Positions 38,015 to 49,440 of a stretch of DNA of 64,000 nt are shown in pieces (the first letter of the stretch is position 1; every line of letters starts with the position of its first letter). The notes under the pieces are model-generated. The model was not told where the DNA came from and searched no databases. It worked only from the letters and a program-made list of their open reading frames with translations. The DNA lies in the NCBI GenBank assembly GCA_024741835.1, contig JAENRP010000166.1, forward strand, positions 1-64,000. Reading direction: 5' to 3'. The DNA comes from Diplocarpon mali (taxonomy: Eukaryota > Ascomycota > Leotiomycetes > Helotiales > Drepanopezizaceae). The position numbers and the translations under genes are program-made.

Positions 38015-41000
38015 TATAATTAGCAGAAGAGAGCTCTAGTTATCTTAGTAGTATAAGTAAAAGGGGCGTAGTTATTGCTTAATATATTGATTTATAACTT
38101 CCGTTTGGCTATTAACATTAGGGTTATATACTATAGTCAATTTGACTTTAGTGCTAAGAATACAATAGTACTCATTTTAAAAGCTAAAGACGAACTAGGG
38201 GCCGCGGTTAAAGACTATAGAGTCAGGCATGCTAAAATGACGACTCTAATGGATTATAAAGAGCGTGGCCATCTCCTTTGCGTTAATTGATTTGTAATAA
38301 GAAATAGAAATAGGTTTCTTAGAAAGCCTATCTATAATTATAAAACCAGCATCGAAACCGTTCTCATTAAGGGGAAGCTTAGTAAAGTCTATTGTAAGGT
38401 GTTGGTATAGTCTTGCCGAAATAGGAAGCAGGTAGAGGAAACCTGGGGTTTTATCTCTTCTTGCTTTCATTTGTATACAGTTGCAATTGGCAATATATCA
38501 AGTAATATCAGCTATTATACCTACTTAATAGTATTTACTACTAAGCAAGATCTTGACCTTTGTATTTCCTATATATACAACTTAAGGTTAAGCGTAGATA
38601 TATCGAATTAAGGTAGTATAAAGCTCTAGAGGCTTTAATAGCACCTTTAAACGACCTTAGAAGAAGAGCTTCTTATTTATAAGTTTATACTCAAGGTGAT
38701 CTTAATAAGCCTTTTCTTGCAAAGGTTCTAAGCTTATAGAAGTCTTATTAGTAGAGAAGACTTGATCGATAATATTATAATTATCGATATTATAAGCGAT
38801 AACTAATATAGGGTCAGGCGCTTCTCTAGCTAGATATTCCTCTTCTAGCTCTATAAGGGCGATCTTTACGCAATTATAACCTTAGAAGTTATCAGTCTGG
38901 CTTATCTCTTAAATAGAAGCTAGCGAAGGCTCTTTGCGATTATAGTTCAGCTCTTAAAGAATCTCCTTATTGATCTTATTATTAGGAATCAGTTGCTAGC
39001 TATAAAGTGCGCGCTTCTTAGCCTTTATAAGGGAAAGGTCCTGATCTCTATAAGAGAGCGTATCTACCTAGGTGTTTATTACTCCTATTCTATATATGAT
39101 CTCGAAGTGGAATTGAGTAAAGAACTCAACCTAATATACTTAGCGAGTGTTAAGGTCTTTTATTATTATAAAGTACTTAAGAGCTCGGTGGTCAGTATAT
39201 ATATGGACCACCTTTTAGGCACCTAGCAGCTTTGGTTTATATTAATAAAAGGAGCGGAAGATTGCAAGAAGCTCCTTATTGTAGATTAGGTAGTTTAGCT
39301 TAGCGTTAATTATAGTTTTAGAGAAGAAGCCTATAGGGTGAAATAAACTATTGTCTTAAAGCTGCGAAAGCACGCTAGCGACCACTCTATCCGAAGAATT
39401 AGTTTCTAACCTAGTTTGCTTAAAGGGGTTATAGTAGCAGAGGATAGGCGCTATTTGTAACGCTTGACAAAGGCGCTCTTAAGCATCTTTGCAAGTGTTA
39501 GTAAAGTCAAAAGGGACGTCTTTTCTAATAAGCTTTATAAGAGGCCGATAGATTGAGCTATAATCTTTAATAAAGCGTCGATAGAAGTTGCAAAAACCGA
39601 GGTAACTTTATACACTTTAAATATTAATAGTATACTCCTAATTTTTAATTACTTCGATCTTCTTAAGGTTAACCTCGATACCCTTTATACCTATAATAAA
39701 CCTAAGAACTTGGTTTAAGTAACTCTAAACTCTGACTTCTTAATATCTACTTAAAGGCTGTAGTTACGCAAAATCTCTAAGATCTTTCGCATATAAATAT
39801 TATACTTAGCTTCTGAATTGGAGTAGATTAAGATATCGTTAAGGTAAGCTAAGCAAAAGTTGTCTAAGTGTTTTATAAGAATATTGTTAATAAAGCGTTA
39901 GAAGGTGGCAGGGCTATTGGTTAGACTAAAAGGAAGCACCTTATATTTATATATTTTATAGCAAGTGCAGAAGGTCGTAAGATCTTCTAATTCCTTTGAT
40001 ATTCGAATCTTATAAAAAGCTTACTATATATCAACCTTTATAAAGATCTTTAACTTAGAGATTTAAGCCATTATCTTATCGATCAATAGAATAGGGTAGG
40101 GGTCTTTTTAAGTGAGCTTATTGAGCTTTTGAAAATCGATATAAAAATAGAGGCCCTTACTAGCCTTCTTTGCTATAAGAATAGGAGTAGCCTAAGGGGT
40201 ATTAGATAGAGTAATAAAACCTTTATGCAAATTCTCTATAATATAATGCTTCGCCTTTGCGAGATACTTATCTAATATATAGTAGAAGGGCTCTATTTTT
40301 AAGGTGTTTTCCTTAGTAAGATTGATCTTATAGTTAACGTTCGGCTGTCTTATAGCTAAGTTGTCGAAGGCTCTAGTAGAGAAGACGCCTTCGAATTCTT
40401 TCCACTTAGCGAGGAGGCGTTTGGCGATCAAGTTATCGTTTTAGTAATACTTTGCCTTATAAGCTTCCTTAGGGGAGAGGCCAGCGTTAAAAGCGGCCAA
40501 TTCAATTATAGTAGAGGTAGACTCTTTGAAATGATATTAGATTTCGCTTTCGATCTCTTTAATAAAAGTAACTAACACTTTAGAGTCGTTAAAGGAGTTA
40601 GGTTTATTTCGAAGACTAGGCCCTTAAAATGATTTCGCACGCCAGAGGTAGAATTAGTATATAGAAGAGGCCGAAATCAAGTTGATATCGATAGTATAAG
40701 GTTCTTCCTTTGCTTTCTAAGCTTTACTTATAACCTACTAATAGGAAGAAGCCTAATCGACTACCTTAGGGGTTTTATAAGGGAAAGGGCTATTAGCAAT
40801 CTAATAGTCGGCCAGAATCTCATTTATTTTCGTAAAACCTTGCTTTAGCGCTCTTATAAATAAAGAAGGTCGAGGCTCTTAGGGGGTTTTCTAACTCGGG
40901 TTTATCTCTTTAACTAGAGCCTGGTTGAAGACGGCGTCCCTCCTCTTTTAGTCTTCTTAGTAATACATACTCTTAATATAAGTACCGGCCGTAGATTTGG

Positions 41001-41412
41001 AAGAGAGAAGGAGTTCGAGCCTTCGGTCGAAATACCTTTATAAAGGCATATTAGCAGGCTATTCTAAGCGATTTTTACTTTAAAGGTTATAGTTTTGTCT
41101 AAAGCTATAATGCTTTAGAAACTTTCGACTAATTAATATATTATTGCTTCTTAAGTTAGTAATAAGGAAGGGGAAGTTGATGCAATAGCGATTAATAGTA
41201 AGAGTGAGGAGAATCGCGTATTTAATAGCTTCACTAGCCTTCCTATTATAGCTAATAGGGAGGATAGGGTTAGGGAGAGCGAAGAACCTGATTTTAAAGA
41301 GAGTTTTGAGTTAGACGGCAATAGAGGTTTTAATCGCTTTAAAGATATTTGCTCTACTATTAATATATGCAATAGTTTTAATAAAGGATCTATTTCTTCT
41401 TAATTTAATATT
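38015..41412 (-). pseudogene. pol: Gypsy-2 protease-RT-RNase H-integrase relic (upstream part of pol)
   Basis: Minus strand. Protease active site near 41,340-41,360 reads Tyr-Ile-Asn-Ser-Arg-Ala (from Asp-Ser-Gly-Ala). A strand with Ile-Leu-Ile-Ser-Arg-Lys-Phe (the usual ILGRKW) follows near 41,130. RT spans about 40,430-39,800: the piece 40,192-40,431 is still open in the right phase, and the YxDD box at 39,820-39,850 is Tyr-Leu-Asn-Asp. RNase H follows at about 39,500-39,100. The integrase core includes a still-open piece, 38,246-38,470 (His-Leu-Thr-Ile-Asp-Phe, then Ile-Ile-Asp-Arg-Leu-Ser-Lys). The integrase piece is in another phase than RT, so an indel lies between. The gene continues at 29,909-29,105 beyond Gypsy-3. 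Confidence 0.87.
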
Positions 41413-42977
41413 AACTAAGAATTGTGTCGTGCATAATACCGCTCGGCCAAAATGTGAATCCACACCTTAGGGCGCGTACTAGCATATTTAGCCTATTTTC
41501 TGCACAACAAATTGTTTCCCTTTAATAAGAGAACGGAAATCAGCATTTAAATCCTTTTACAAATCGAGGTTCTAGCTATAATAAGAGACTGCTCTATAGC
41601 CTAATAGTTTCTTAAGAGCTTATTAAGCTCTAAAGGCATACTATCGTCTTCCTTTGTAAGATAATCAGAGTTTATCTCTAGGGACTTCTCGAGAGACTTG
41701 TCTCCTTAGTTCTCTCTAATCTCCTTTAAAAGCTTCTCTACCGATCTGCTTATAAGCTCTGCCACCTTAATAGCATTAGGATAATCGTTAGCCTAATGGC
41801 CTTTCTTAAGGTAGAGGCGATAGGTATTACTATCAATAGAAGCTTTGGTTTTAGTCAGAGGGTTGGGGTTAGTAGCGAAACGGATTATAGGAGTGCGAGT
41901 CGCCTCAGCCGGTCGTTCTACCTAAGTTTTCTTCATAGGAAGGGGAGCCTTGGTTAGTATAGTAGGAGTTATCGTTTTCTTTTGCAATATTTCCTCTATA
42001 GTAATATTATAAGCTTTACAATTAGTAATAGCAAGGTACTCGTTTAGCGTTAAGTAGTCGCTATTTATCTTATACTTCTTAGTGATAATATAAAGCTTTA
42101 AGGCAGAGGAGATCTTCTTATAGATATTATCAAATTAATAAGAGCGTGCGATCTTGCTAGTAATTGCAAGGTTAATGAATCTAATTTTAAACTAGTTGTA
42201 TATCATACTATTAGTCATCTTTAAATTGCTATAAGCGGTCTTTGCCTTTTATACGCGGTTATAATTAAAGAAGCATTAGTCTAAAGTAGTAAGGATAGCA
42301 GCTGAACTATTGAAAGTAGAAGTAACCTCTTTGTTTATATACTAGAGAATGATGGTTTTGGCTTCTCTATTAGTACACTTGAAGTAAGCTTTAACTTAAG
42401 CACTACCCTCTTTAAAGTTGCTAGAGAACTCTTTAATAAATAGTTTTATATCCATTTTCTATACGTTATACTCAATCTCCTTACTATAGTTAGTAAAGAT
42501 GAGATAAGGGTAGCGGATTTTATAAGACTTGATTAGTTTAATCGTAGGGTCGATCATTAGGAGGTAGTGATTAGGAGAAGGTTGCAGATCTGCGGTAAAA
42601 GCATAAGATCTACAAGCTGCGTCTTCGGCAGCCTTAGTAATAAGAGCGGCAGCTATAGTAGTGCGCATCATCTCACTAATAGTCGCTAATTGAGCGTTGG
42701 TAAAGGTTTAGTCAGCTATAATATCGGCAGGCTAAGGGAATAGGGGTTAAGGGGAATTAAAGGGAAGGCGAGGGAGTAAAAGAGCTTCTTTAACGTCTTC
42801 GAATTCGTTATAATTGCTTTCTTCTTTAATCGTATCGCTTTTAATAGAGTCGATTACATTAAGGGAAGTTGTGTCTTTTTTCACTCCTTTTGCAGTCTCC
42901 TTTCCTTTTATAACCTTCGCAAATTGTCCAAATTGTATAAGGGCCGAGGTTTCTTAAATACTATAGCAAAGTAGCAT
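41400..42977 (-). pseudogene. gag: gag relic of Gypsy-2
   Basis: One phase from an ATG at 42,977 to about 41,400 (some 525 codons). A 70-codon piece (42,459-42,671) is still open. The central region (about 42,430-42,060) has the helical capsid pattern of Ty3 Gag. A CCHC knuckle lies at about 41,780-41,825 (Cys-x-Leu-Cys, Lys-Lys-Gly-His, Asn-Asp-Cys after correction). It is followed by a Leu/Lys/Glu-rich tail. Protease starts one base back in phase, implying a -1 frameshift. The open stretch at 41,151-41,372 lies in the gag phase past the frame change and is not the protease frame. Confidence 0.8.
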
Positions 42978-43238
42978 ATAGGGGGTAGTAGTGTATTTAT
43001 ATTAAAAAGGTGACGCTAAGGGGTATGAGGAAAGCTATTGTACTAAAAAGGTAGCGCTAATAGGAAAGGTTCTTCAGCTTTTTCTAAGACTGCCTAAGTC
43101 GAGATATAAGCATAAGAGGCACCTATTCGAAGGTCGAAGTAGGTAGAGGTATAGAGTCGCCAGAGTCATACTAAAAAGGTAGCGCCGACTTCGAAGTCTT
43201 CCAATTAGATATTACTACTTCCTAGCAAGTTAAAGGTC
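42978..43238 (-). repeat. Gypsy-2 leader with three 17-bp direct repeats
   Basis: A unit close to ACTAAAAAGGTAGCGCT (plus strand) occurs at about 43,002, 43,042 and 43,164. The region has no frame. It lies between the Copia insertion and gag. Confidence 0.6.
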
Positions 43239-43243
43239 TTTTC
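43239..43243 (+). other. Target-site duplication of Copia, left (TTTTC)
   Basis: Partner at 49,433-49,437. It goes with LTR ends TATTGAG and CTCAATA. If the ends are taken as TGAG and CTCA (189-bp LTRs) no duplication is found. Confidence 0.65.
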
Positions 43244-43438
43244 TATTGAGATGGGTGATACAGCCATCACTCCGATGTATTATCATATGACCCTACTGCT
43301 TAGTCAGTAGGATGTTGATATGTATATAGCTATAGGGAAGAAAGGGGTAACCTTCCTTCTTTAACTCTTACTAATATATCGACTATCGACCTTTAAAAGC
43401 CTCCTTTACCTATTGCGCCGACTCACTTAAGCTTAATA
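43244..43438 (+). repeat. 5' LTR of Copia (195 bp)
   Basis: Outer end unmutated (TATTGAGATGGGTGATACAG), inner end RIP-mutated (GCTTAATA against GCTCAATA in the partner). Confidence 0.88.
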
Positions 43439-43842
43439 GGTTATAAGCCCTAGCTAGACCGATAATAGATTATTGACTTCCTTTAGAAAGCACTTATGCT
43501 GCAACTATTAGTAGGAAGTTGAATAAGACTTATAGTAAGAGGTAAGCAATCGGCGAATAGGAGGTATAATTCCTTATTTAGCCAACCTGTATTGCAAGAG
43601 GTATGATTCCTTGCTTTATAATCCTTTGGTACTATAAGAGGTGTGATTCCTTGCTTTACTGTATTTTATAGGAGGTATGATTCCCTGCGTTATAGCTTAA
43701 AAACCCTTTTCGATAAGAGGACTTCCTTCCTATTTAATACTTCTATAATACCTGCTATTTAATCATTTCGACTTTTTAATAGGAGGAGTGCCTTTAACTA
43801 TTTAATTTATTTGATTTTAATGCAATTCTATTTGAAACGGCA
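43439..43842 (+). repeat. Copia leader with four 22-bp direct repeats
   Basis: Right after the LTR is GGTTATAAGCCC, a plausible primer-binding site. Units close to AGAGGTATGATTCCTTGCTT start at 43,559, 43,597, 43,637 and 43,671 (spacing 38, 40 and 34). No frame. Possibly RNA-packaging or transcription-factor sites. Confidence 0.7.
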
Positions 43843-46800
43843 ATGGCTTCCGATTCCGATTGAAATACTAAGCTTAAAGACCTCTAACTCTTTTAAAAGA
43901 ACTGGTAATAATAGTTCGACGATTTAAAGCTTTACTTTAAAAGCAAAGGTATTAAAATGGCGATTTAAAAGACACTTATTAAATACGTAAGAATAGCCCC
44001 TTATACTCCCTCTACTAATTTATCTACTTCCACTTTAATAGCTAATACAACTGCTAAGGATTTGCCAGATATACTAAATAAGTTTAGCCTAAGAGCTTTA
44101 GTAGATAATAACTAAGAATCCTAAAGGTAGATTTTAAATATGGAAAAGGAGAAGGAGTATAGGCTAGCCTTAGCTAAATATAAGCTTAAGATCAATAGAG
44201 GTTTAAGCGATAAAGATTAAGATTTTATTTAAGTTTATAATAATGCGAAGATAAGATAGGATACTTTAAAGGCAAAATACTCTTAAATAACTGCCTTTAA
44301 TACTTAGCATCTACTATAGTAAATCACTTTATTTTAATATAGAGAAGATAAAGATAGTAAGGATATAGATATAAATATAGACTTTGCTTAATCTATATTA
44401 TATAAAGCGAAGAGGAGAGTAAAAGCTGCAGATCCTAAGATAGCTATAACTTTTAGGGAAACTTAGCTTTTTAGTTTCCTACTTAATAGCCTCTCTCTTA
44501 AGTTCGCTATTATAAAACAATTTCTTCTTATCCAACCTAACCTTAAGATCTATAAGAAGATCGACCTCCTTTGAACTATTAAGTAAGACCTTAAAGGATA
44601 CTCTAAATCGGCAAATGCTATATTATAAGGTAACGATAAGCTTAAAAAGAGGAAGGAGCGCAGGACGAGCCCTTAAGCTCATCGGGGATGCTACTTCTAT
44701 AATAGTGCTTATAATATTACTAATTGTGAAGTTAGAAGGCAACTGATCGATATAGTCGCTAGCTTTAATATTAAGAAGTAATTGAAGTAAAAGTTAAGAA
44801 GCAAATTGCCCTTATCTTACCAAAGGCTGTAACTACTAAGGAAAGGCAAAGGCAAAGGAAAAGGCTATTTAGCCAAAACTTTAGCAAATACTTCTAATAA
44901 TAATAATAGGTCATTTGAATTTGAATCTACTTCTAATAATTTAAATAATAATTATAATAAAGATACTTATATCTTAAAAGCCGATCTTTATAAGATCCTT
45001 GAATCCGATTAGTATAATAATACTAGTTATATAGCATATATAATTGATAAACCCTACCTATTTAAAGGCCTGCTTACTAAAATAAAAAGGCGCTTTATTA
45101 AGGTTAGTAGTAGAAGGTTATATACGGACTCGATAAGTATAGTAGAAATGAATATCGCTAGCATTTCTTTCCTTTTATAAAATATTCTCTTTATACTTAG
45201 CTTAAGTATTAATCTTTTATCTAGCTCTAAGATCTATATAAAGTTAAATTGTATAAGAGTTTTTAATAATCAATTTATATAGTTTATAAATAATAACTAT
45301 AAAGTGATCTTTAAAGCTAAAATCAAAGATAGACTTTATATTATTTTAAAGGTAATATTATAGAAATTGACTCTTAAGCTGGACTTATAAGTAGATTCCT
45401 TTAAGGAAAGTGCACTCTCTACCCTAATACAATTGAGTAAGGATAGGAAGAATAGATGGACTCTAGAGCTAGGATCGCAAGTGAAATTTGTAAAAATAAC
45501 TCTTAAGCTAAAACTATAAGTAAATTATAAAGTGTTTTTAAAAATGACTCTTAAGCTAGGATTATAAGTGAATTTAATAGAAATAACTTTTAAGCTAGGA
45601 CTGCGAGTAGATTTTACAGATTCGCTAATAATAACTCTTAAGCTAAGATCGCAAGTGAAATTCGCGGAAATAATTCTTAGGCTAGGATTGTAAGTGAAAT
45701 TTGCGAATTTATTAGAAACGACTCTTAAGCTAGGACTACGAGTAGATCTTGCTATTTTTAAGAAATCGACTCTTAAGCTAAGACCGCGAGTAGATCTTGC
45801 GGTTTTATTAAAAACGACTCTTAAGCTAAGCTTACAATTGGAAAATGGCAAAACCTTAAACTGCTATTATTAATCCTTTTTAGCTGCTAATAATAAAGCA
45901 TCGATTAATAATAGGCTATTAAAGCTATTAAAAGCTGAAAGCTTATTAAGGTATTAGTTAATATATAGAAGATTTGCGCATTTCAAGTTAGAGAAATTAA
46001 AGGGCTTATATAAGGTCTTAACTTTAAAACGGAAGATTTAAGTACTAAAGGATTGCCTAGTATGCCGAATTTGTAAGCTAATAAAACTTTAAAATCAGAC
46101 GCAAACTAAGCTTAATCTATAGAAAGATTTAATACTAGCACTAATATCTATTAATACTACTAGACTATTTATAACCTTAATTAAAGGAAATAATTAGTTT
46201 TCTTAAATAGTAGATAACTCTATTTAATAGATATAGACTATTTGCGCTAGGATTAAATCTAAACTTATAGAAAAGCTAGAAACTTAGAAAGTAATAAAGG
46301 AACGCTAGACCTAGTTAAAGCTAATAGCTATTAGGTCTAATAACGCATTAGAGATTAAGGCAAAGCTTAATAAATAGGTAAAATAAGGAGTTTATTATAA
46401 ACTAACTATAATATATAAAGGTTCTTATTAGAATAGTATCGCTAAGCGAAATATCTAATAAGTAAAGACTGACTATCGCGCTTTATTATAAGATGCTAAC
46501 CTACTATTAGAATTCTAGGACCTTGCGGTTAAAGCAAACGCATACTTGCGAAATAGAATAGGTAATAGACTAATAGTCAATAGGACCCGAATATCGCTAT
46601 ATAAGGCATATTTCAGATAGAAATTAAGCCTAGACTATATCTGCGTCTTTAAAAGCATTTACTACTTTTATATTAGCCTAAAGTCCTAGCCTATAGGTAT
46701 AAAGAGTAAGAAGCTAATAGATTAAGGTAAAGAGTATATATTTGTTAAGTATATTAAATAGATAATAAAATAGTAGATAGTATATACGCTAGATCTAGGG

Positions 46801-48936
46801 CGAGTAATTATATCTTTAGTAGTTGAGTTTGATAAATCTTAAAATAGGAGGGAGCTATCCTTAAAGCTTTATATACTTAGAGATTCGCAAGGTATACTAC
46901 TCGACGGTAATACTATTAAGCCGAACTAATAACCCCTTTCTCTTAGCTTAAGAATATTAAGTGCACCTGCTGATCGACGACCTATTAGTCGCCTAAAGGC
47001 CGAATAGACTATTCCTATTATCTGCGAACTACCTAAAGTATAGAATAACTTTAATATTATTATCCCTTTAATTAAAGTACCTACGGTAAAGGATATTCTT
47101 AAAATAGGTATAAGTAATAATAAGCTTTTACTATTAGAAAGCGGTTTCTTAAATAATAAGCCTATAAAACCTATAGCTGAACCTACGTCTTTAAAGAGAA
47201 ATAGAGACCTAGAACTAAAAGATACCTTAGACGAACGCAAGTTTAAGTATATCTAGGCTATAATAGCGCATAGGATTTATAAGCTTAAACTTTAATAGAG
47301 CTTTGATAAAGATAATGCATTCTTAGCCGCTAGGGGGATAATGAAAATCTCTCTTCTAAAGATATATAATAAAGCTATTAAGGATCTAGAGAATAGAGCA
47401 GTATAAAATGAGGTAATTTAAGAGGAGATAAGTTCTTTTATTATAAATAGTATATAGATAGAGGAATTGATACTAAAGGATATGAACTTAGTTTTAATAA
47501 AGTGGGTCTTTATAATTAAGATATATGCAAATAGGACCTTAGAACGTTATAAGGCAAGGCTTATAGCTAAGGGCTTCTTTTAATAGTATAGAGAAGACTA
47601 CTTTAACACATTTGCGCTAATAGTTCGTATAGATACCCTTTGCATATTTATAGTAATAGTAGCCGCTGAGGACCTTGAATGCAAATAGTACGATATTAAA
47701 AATGCATTTACTAAAGCGATTATAAAGGAATGGATTTTTCTCTTTTAATCTGATGGTATTCCTATACGCGCTGGCTACTCTCTTTATATACTTTGTAGTA
47801 TCTATAGGCTTAAGCAATTAGCCTATGATTAGAACCTCTTATATAGCTCTACTTTAATAGAAATGGGATTCGTTTAAAGCCTAGCTAACCCTTGTTTATT
47901 TACTTATATTAAGTGTAGAATTAAGTTACTATTATATATTAATGATATTACTATAGCTATAAAAACAATTACTTAATTAGATTGGTTCTTTATAACAATT
48001 TGGAAACGTTTTAATACTAAGGATTTAAGGGGAATTTATAAGATCCTTAGCATCTGCGTTATAAGGAACTACTCCACTTAAGAACTCTAATTAGACTAAG
48101 AGTAGTATATTAAGAAGATCCTAGACTAAATAAGACTCTTTACTTATATTCTTAACTTTAAGCTAAAGTGTACCCTAATTAAAGGAAAGTATAATAAGTT
48201 AAAGCCTATTAATGAAAATAAGTAGAAAGGAAATCTGAAGAAGTATTAATAGGATATTAAAGCGATTATATATACTATGGTATATATAAGACCAGATATT
48301 GCCTTTATTATTAAGCAACTTAGTTAGAACTTAAAGGATCTGACAATTTGATATAAGAATATAGTCAAGCGACTTAGAAGGTACCTTTAATTAATAATCA
48401 TATAAAAGGTAAGATATAGATTAATAAAATATATAAGTGCAAAGCTTAAGGTATATACTGATTTTAACTAGGCAAATATAAAAGGTCGGAAAAGTATATC
48501 TAAAAGCGTAGTAGTACTATATAGCAGACCTATATTATAAGGAAGTAGGAAGTAGAAATTAATAGCTATTGCAAGTACTAAGGCCGAATATATATTAATA
48601 TTATCAAATTATAAGTAAGGATTATAAATCGCTTAAGTTCTAAAAGATATAGGTTTTACTAAGTATATTAGATAAGATAAGAACTATATTAATCTTTAAA
48701 TAGATAATATAAAGGCGATTACACTTGCAAAGAATCTATACTTATATAAGCGATTGAAATATATTAATATTACCTACCACTTTATCTGCGACCTTATTAT
48801 AAAGAATAAGTTATTAATCACCTATATCCTAACTAATCGAATAGTAGCAGATGGATTTATAAAGCTATTAGAAACAGTTGTAAAGTTCGAAGCGTTTAAA
48901 GATATACTAGGGTTGCAGAAGATAGTAGGGGCTTAG
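43843..48936 (+). pseudogene. gag-pol: Copia gag-pol relic, 1,697 codons in one phase
   Basis: ATG at 43,843 (Met-Ala-Ser-Asp-Ser-Asp) to TAG at 48,936, exactly 1,698 codons. Gag knuckle at 44,689-44,730 (Cys-Tyr-Phe-Cys... with His and Cys, spacing CX2CX4HX3C). Protease DTG, now Asn-Thr-Ser, near 45,018-45,029. Then the Pro-Ser-Leu-x-Ile-Asn-Leu-Leu segment at about 45,190-45,230, a ten-unit palindrome array (45,370-45,851), the integrase zinc finger (about 45,975-46,085) and core (46,120-46,640). RT is about 47,440-48,000 with its YxDD box at 47,929-47,950 (Tyr-Ile-Asn-Asp). RNase H is about 48,450-48,800, and the last 60 codons are still open. Almost every stop is at a Gln or Trp codon. 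Antisense open stretches here are shadows. Confidence 0.9.
45370..45851 (+). repeat. In-frame palindrome minisatellite, ten units, in the Copia polyprotein
   Basis: Units start at 45,370, 45,460, 45,499, 45,547, 45,586, 45,634, 45,673, 45,721, 45,769 and 45,817. Spacings are 90, then 39 and 48 alternating, then 48; all are multiples of three. Each unit has the 23-bp module read as Thr-Leu-Lys/Arg-x-Gly-Leu-x-Val plus a 16- or 25-base spacer (90 for the first). It lies between protease and the integrase zinc finger. An open frame on the minus strand (45,525-45,851) is a by-product of the repeat. Confidence 0.92.
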
Positions 48937-49237
48937 TAGACTTAAGGACGACTCCTAGGCCCGCCTTATAAGTTAGGTCATATAGTCTTATAAAGGAAAG
49001 TTTTTAAATCAACTCTTAGGCCTAGACCGCGAGTTAAGTCACGTAGTCTTATAAAGGAATGCTTTTAGGAAATTTGACTCCTAGTCCTACCCTATGAGTA
49101 GGGTTGGTGATTTTAATAGAGGTTGCTATTAATTGATTATTTTTAATTTAAAAAGATATTTAAAAGTTGGATTAGCGCAAAAGGATAGTTATTATTTTCC
49201 CGACTATAGGTTAATTAGAGTAAGGTCTAAGTAAGGG
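48937..49237 (+). repeat. Copia 3' tail with three palindromic modules in tandem
   Basis: Modules at 48,951-48,973, 49,012-49,034 and 49,077-49,099, 61 and 65 bases apart. The spacer after the first two (AGTCTTATAAAGGAA shared) is also duplicated, so the unit is module plus spacer. A weak polypurine stretch precedes the 3' LTR. Confidence 0.85.
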
Positions 49238-49432
49238 TATTAAGATAGGTGATATAGCTATCACTTTAATATATTATTATATAACCCTACTGCTTAATCA
49301 ATAGGATATTAATATATATATAGCTATAAGGAAGAAAGGGGTAACCTTCCTACCCTAACTCTTACTAATATATCGACCATCGACCTCTAGAAGCCTCCTT
49401 TACCTACTGCGCCGACTCACTTAAGCTCAATA
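49238..49432 (+). repeat. 3' LTR of Copia (195 bp)
   Basis: Inner start heavily RIP-mutated, outer end intact. Followed by TTTTC and then, within ten bases, the Gypsy-2 LTR. Confidence 0.88.
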
Positions 49433-49440
49433 TTTTCTTA

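Larger units (their letters stand above)
43244..49432 (+). mobile_element. Copia LTR retrotransposon, complete (6,189 bp)
   Basis: Two 195-bp LTRs with a 7-bp inverted terminal repeat, one long gag-pol frame in Ty1/Copia domain order (gag, protease, integrase, RT, RNase H), inserted within about 10 bases of the inner end of the Gypsy-2 5' LTR. RIP changes are dense but there is no net frameshift over the whole coding region. Confidence 0.93.

Noticed and set aside
38075..38290. Plus-strand open frames at 38,075-38,290 and 38,993-39,226
   Set aside because: Antisense to Gypsy-2 integrase and RNase H on the minus strand.
41151..41372. 73-codon minus-strand open frame
   Set aside because: It continues the gag phase past the frame change; the neighbouring phase carries the protease motif and joins RT.
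45525..45851. 108-codon minus-strand open frame with repeats
   Set aside because: Reverse strand of the palindrome array; open because the palindrome has no stop in any frame.
46680..46702. Possible extra palindromic module in Copia integrase
   Set aside because: Only one half matches and the residues (Pro-Lys-Ser-x-Pro-x-Gly) are normal for Copia integrase here.
46926..47240. 104-codon minus-strand open frame (also 47,617-47,817)
   Set aside because: Both lie antisense to the continuous Copia gag-pol relic.
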